This document shows, in pieces, positions 63,177 through 64,000 of a DNA stretch of 64,000 nucleotides (positions within the stretch are counted from its first letter, which is position 1; every line of letters begins with the position of its first letter). The DNA comes from Chachezhania sediminis (lineage in GTDB: Bacteria > Pseudomonadota > Alphaproteobacteria > Rhodobacterales > Rhodobacteraceae): contig NZ_VOPH01000009.1 of NCBI RefSeq assembly GCF_009765275.1, positions 93,467-157,466 on the forward strand. Reading direction: 5' to 3'. The notes beneath the pieces are model-generated. The model was given only the letters and a program-made list of their open reading frames with translations. It was not told the origin of the DNA and made no database searches. The position numbers and the translations under genes are program-made.

Positions 63177-63821
63177 ATTACCGGCCCGGACACCCAGCAG
63201 AAGACCGCCCGCAAGCCGGCCCGGCGCGAGGATCAGGTGATCGAACGCCGCCGGTCGCTGCTGGAGGCGGCGGTCAAGGTTATCGCGGAAAAGGGGCTGA
63301 CCGGGGTCACGGTGAATTCCATCGCGCGCGAGGCGAACTGTTCCTTCGGCGTGGTGTCGTTCCACTTCCAGTCGAAGGAAGGGATCATTTTCGCTGCGCT
63401 GGATCATGCGGCCGCGGAATACGAGACCTATCTGGACCAACTGCGCCTGACAGCGGCCGGCCCGGCCGACCGGGTGCGCAGCATGATCGACGTCGATTTC
63501 AGCGGCAAAGCGGGGGGGCGCACACTGATCGCTCTGTGGCTGGCCTTCTGGGCCGAAGCGGTGCGCGTGCCATCCTATCGCGACCGCTGTGCCGTGCTGC
63601 GCGACCACTTCAACCAAATGGTGGAAGAAGACCTGAAGCAGTTGGCAGATGACCGGGGCCTGAAGGTCGACGCGGCACAGGTGGCCATGTCGCTGAACGC
63701 CCTAATCTCGGGCCTGTGGATCGAAAGCACGCTGGGCGGCGGGACGATGGCGGAAATGCGCAAGCGCGGGCACGAGGCCTGCATCGCCTTCCTGCGGCTC
63801 CATTTCCCGGACGACTTCTAG
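63177..63821 (+). CDS. TetR-family transcriptional regulator, BetI-like
   Basis: Regulator with HTH at LLEAAVKVIAEKGLTGVTVN, then ANCSFGVVSFHFQSKEGIIF and a BetI-like C-terminal domain (LIALWLAFWAEAVRVPSYRD, ALISGLWIE). The start is unsettled. ATT at 63177 has an AAAGGA seven bases upstream and gives a basic N-terminal tail; GTG at 63237 (GAGG five bases upstream) starts at the first DNA-binding helix; TTG at 63081 lies inside the operator and ahead of the candidate promoter, so it is unlikely. Divergent from the aminotransferase gene, which it probably represses. Confidence 0.85.
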   Translation: MTGPDTQQKTARKPARREDQVIERRRSLLEAAVKVIAEKGLTGVTVNSIAREANCSFGVVSFHFQSKEGIIFAALDHAAAEYETYLDQLRLTAAGPADRVRSMIDVDFSGKAGGRTLIALWLAFWAEAVRVPSYRDRCAVLRDHFNQMVEEDLKQLADDRGLKVDAAQVAMSLNALISGLWIESTLGGGTMAEMRKRGHEACIAFLRLHFPDDF

Positions 63822-63879
63822 GCCGCGAAAAGCGGCCCTGCCATGTCCTGAAAACCTGGAAACCCTCAAGCTGCTCAAG

Positions 63880-64000
63880 CTGGCAGAGAGCTGGCAGAGA
63901 GCTGGCAGAGAGCTGGCAGAGAGCTGGCAGAGAGCTGGCAGAGAGCTGGCAGAGAGCTGGCAGAGAGCTGGCAGAGAGCTGGCAGAGAGCTGGCAGAGAG
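63880..64000. repeat. tandem repeat, 11 copies of an 11-bp unit, running off the right edge
   Basis: The unit CTGGCAGAGAG repeats without a change from 63880 to the last base, exactly 121 bases, and a partly related CTGCTCAAG precedes it. The unit length is not a multiple of three and no frame is coding. It starts 58 bases past the tetR stop. The true length is unknown because the window ends within it. Confidence 0.93.

Noticed and set aside
63880..64000. Tandem array considered as a CRISPR
   Set aside because: Units are 11 bp and directly adjacent with no spacers; no cas genes nearby.

Overview
The window is GC-rich (roughly two-thirds G+C by eye) and densely coded. Short leaders, frequent ATGA stop/start overlaps and many ABC/TRAP uptake operons paired with catabolic enzymes suggest an alphaproteobacterium of the Rhodobacterales (Rhodobacteraceae/Roseobacteraceae type). 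This placement rests on protein style and gene content, not on a marker search. No rRNA, tRNA, CRISPR array, integrase or intact transposase was seen. One housekeeping gene (hemC) sits among catabolic and transport genes, so this is probably a chromosomal or chromid accessory region.

Layout. 1-2.4 kb: a MalK-type ATPase cut by the left edge, divergent from a family 1 solute-binding protein. 2.4-6 kb: an amidase remnant, then phnW-phnX for 2-aminoethylphosphonate breakdown with a divergent LysR regulator. 6-17.5 kb: a catabolic block with a MetE-like enzyme, an amidohydrolase, an IclR regulator and an intradiol dioxygenase on the minus strand. Divergent from it are a citryl-CoA lyase-like protein, a CaiB CoA-transferase, a YciI-like protein, a DctPQM TRAP transporter, an FMN reductase and a fumarylacetoacetate-hydrolase-family enzyme. 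17.6-24 kb: MarR, then a polyamine/oligopeptide-type ABC operon that ends in a DmpA-type P1 aminopeptidase, under a divergent RpiR regulator. 24-25.1 kb: an AT-richer insert with one HEPN-like gene. 25.1-27.2 kb: Lrp, 4-hydroxyphenylpyruvate dioxygenase and a Rieske ferredoxin. 27.3-29.2 kb: an RTX-tailed trypsin-like protein. 29.4-37.2 kb: LysR, heterotetrameric sarcosine oxidase soxBDAG and an aldehyde dehydrogenase. 37.4-40.2 kb: GntR, an Asp/Glu-racemase-fold enzyme and an FAD monooxygenase. 40.3-41.3 kb: hemC. 41.6-47.1 kb: a second polyamine-type ABC system with a class III aminotransferase. 47.3-52.8 kb: an orphan conserved-looking protein, a gene-poor stretch, LysR with a YeiH-family exporter, TetR and an acyl-CoA dehydrogenase. 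52.9-54 kb: arsR-arsH. 54-56.2 kb: a class III transaminase with a divergent GntR regulator. 56.3-57.2 kb: an Xre/RES toxin-antitoxin pair. 57.3-61.5 kb: an RND efflux adaptor and pump. 61.6-63.8 kb: another class III transaminase with a divergent TetR regulator. 63.88-64.0 kb: eleven copies of an 11-bp tandem repeat running into the right edge.

How it works together. Most operons follow one plan: a local regulator, a periplasmic binding protein with its transporter, and one to several enzymes that take an amine, amide, phosphonate, methylated amine or aromatic acid into central metabolism. The part least explained by known pathways is the 6.2-17.4 kb block. It combines intradiol ring cleavage with CoA activation and a citryl-CoA-lyase-like retro-Claisen enzyme, fed by a TRAP importer, around a promoter carrying IclR-type palindromes.
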